Below, one piece after another: positions 62,173 through 64,000 of a DNA stretch of 64,000 nucleotides (position 1 is its first letter; each line of letters opens with the position of its first letter). The position numbers were made by a program, and so were the translations under genes. A model generated the notes under the pieces. The model did no database searches and was not told the origin of the DNA. It saw only the letters and a program-made list of their open reading frames with translations. The DNA is from Echinostoma caproni. Lineage: Eukaryota > Platyhelminthes > Trematoda > Plagiorchiida > Echinostomatidae. The stretch spans positions 1-64,000 of the forward strand of contig UZAN01040107.1 of the NCBI GenBank assembly GCA_900618425.1. Reading direction: 5' to 3'.

Positions 62173-64000
62173 AAGTGATTCACAATACGATCTTGTCATA
62201 CCCTATCGATACTGATCACACCCCATTAATAAAGAAAGAAGACATGTCGCGAGATGTTAACATTTAGTGTAAACTTCTCAACCACTGACTTAAAACACAC
62301 AGGAACATATGTAAAACGGGACGGTATAGTCACCTGCAGTTTTGCTTTCTAGCCATAGTGCAGGTAGTTGGTATCCGTCTTCACACCAATCCTCTTTTTG
62401 TTCTCAAAAGGAATTCGTGTAAGCAATCGAGCTCCCATGGTTGGATTGCCGACAAGTGACCCATCTTGAAACATCCGAGCAAATGTTAATTATGGACCAC
62501 TTATGTCACAAGCTGCTGAAGAACTTAAGTACGCTCCCTTTGTCCTCGTTATTTTTTACCTGTTACTGGTTATATGTATTGTGTCATAATGAAATGATTG
62601 GAACACACTGAAAGCTAGTTTGTTTACCAATTCGTGTTTTCATTATGTCCTCCTCCATGGGAATGTTTAAATATTTTGTTTAATAATTCTTCTCCGTGTA
62701 GTGCGTGTAAAGATCGAATGTTTTTGCTCGATGGAAAAGAGCTTATAATGTGTGCGTGTTGATCACAAAACGGAAAGTTGGTGATACGGACAGTGTCATG
62801 TTGCTGTTCGCTAAACTAAACTTTGTCACTGTTTATGAATAGCTAAAGGTAGAATATTTCAAAAGGGATGAAAATTGTTCATCCTAGGTGGATGCAAAAA
62901 TATCTGCCACCAGGTTTCTTTCAATTAATCCTGACAGGACATCTGCTAGCTCCGGGCCTAAAGGACTTTACATGGCTATCCCATTCCACAGTTTCAGAGG
63001 GGTCAGTATAAAACGCGACTAACTTCTGCCGTCGAAGTCACTCATCAGGCGTCAGTACTTTCTTCACTTGGTTAACTTTGATTGATCGCGTTTACGGGTA
63101 CACAATACTTTCATTATGAGTTTTAATGAGTGTTGTTCATGTAATTCATTCTCCTGTGGCAATGCTGGCAATGCTTTTGCCGGAAGTAAGCTCAAACCAG
63201 TTTCTCAACCCTGATGACTAGAAACTATTGCCTAACTTCTTCCATCCGATTCATTTATAAATCTACGCAATAAGCAGCTTTAAATAAATCTCAGCAAACA
63301 ATGTTAAAGCAATGTTAATTGAAGAATATCTCGAAATCAGTAATCCTCGTCTGGTTCGTATTACCTTCATTGAAGTAAAACGATAAACAAAAAGTATTGT
63401 GGATTGCCCATATGTTTCTTCAATTGTAAATTAAGTCTTTTTGTGTTCGCCTCAACTCCTTTTGTATTGATGGAATTAAGGTAAGTGCAAGCCCGACTAT
63501 AACCGTAGAGCTTCGATTCTAAACTATTATTCCTATCTATACTTATGACCACAAGGGCTTCTCAAAGTTATTCTGTCACCTACATTTTTCCCGTTTCCCT
63601 TTAATCGATATTGCCTATGATCGATTGTCCCCTTCTACTCCACTCCGGTCAGACTTCTTAGGACGTTAAAATTCGACTCGTTTTCTACGCCACTTGAACC
63701 CATTGTGCCTGCATCCCACAAACGTAATCCCAATTGTCCCGATTGGCTCTTCCAGTTTTAGTCACTCTGCTACACATTTTCTGCAGGTTTACTTTGTCTC
63801 ATTTTCCCCTCTCCACTTCCTTAATCATGATCCCATCATGTTGTTAAAACTCATATCGCGTACAGCAAAAATATTTCTCAACTTTTCTACACGAGACGGA
63901 GTTCCATCTAATTTGACCCCTTTATGCTTAAAAATAAACTAGTTCGTTCAATTGTAGATTTTTGTGTAGCCATATATCAAGGTTGTGGTATTCTCTGTTT
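62173..64000. other. No gene recognised
   Basis: AT-rich sequence becoming pyrimidine-rich on the plus strand after 63540. A plus-strand ORF of 82 codons (63694-63942) lies in that C/T-rich part and has no motif. Confidence 0.4.

Overview
This window is eukaryotic, gene-poor, AT-rich DNA. The mix of transposon remnants points to a flatworm, most likely a digenean fluke: decayed CR1-type and RTE-type LINEs, Penelope-like GIY-YIG fragments and several tRNA-derived SINE families. The organism call is inference from repeat types; no host gene here could be identified by family. Nothing prokaryotic (operons, CRISPR, rRNA) was seen. Two assembly gaps (15290-16278, 51786-52401) both abut transposon sequence.

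Layout. Positions 1-9500 are mostly unique-looking sequence with possible spliced minus-strand exons: a chain at 9434-7480 ending in a stop codon with AATAAA 74 bases on, and a second chain at 5723-2518. Positions 9808-10230 hold a compound SINE cluster. Positions 13995-15201 are a nested repeat block: three copies of a 40-50 base motif and a head-to-head pair of tRNA-derived SINEs. A decayed CR1-type LINE on the minus strand fills 18480-16279 and runs into gap 1. From 18.5 to 49 kb there is long anonymous sequence with an RTE-type LINE 3' end (27034-27549), single SINE copies (21.8, 39.4 and 43.5 kb) and one better exon candidate (33490-33617, minus). Positions 49.5-51.8 kb hold a CR1 3' end, a SINE, and a Penelope-like element interrupted by a SINE and cut by gap 2. 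From 52.4 to 64 kb there is anonymous sequence with another Penelope endonuclease fragment (61930-62172), two potential G-quadruplexes and a long hairpin.

The main point of interest is the SINE set. Two elements with different tRNA-like heads (10031-10230 and 50111-50303) share a central block and a tail, which suggests a modular SINE superfamily. All autonomous elements seen are broken by stops, frameshifts, deletions or insertions. Exon calls are low confidence: they rest on splice motifs and open frames only, and short open splice pairs are common by chance in 64 kb.
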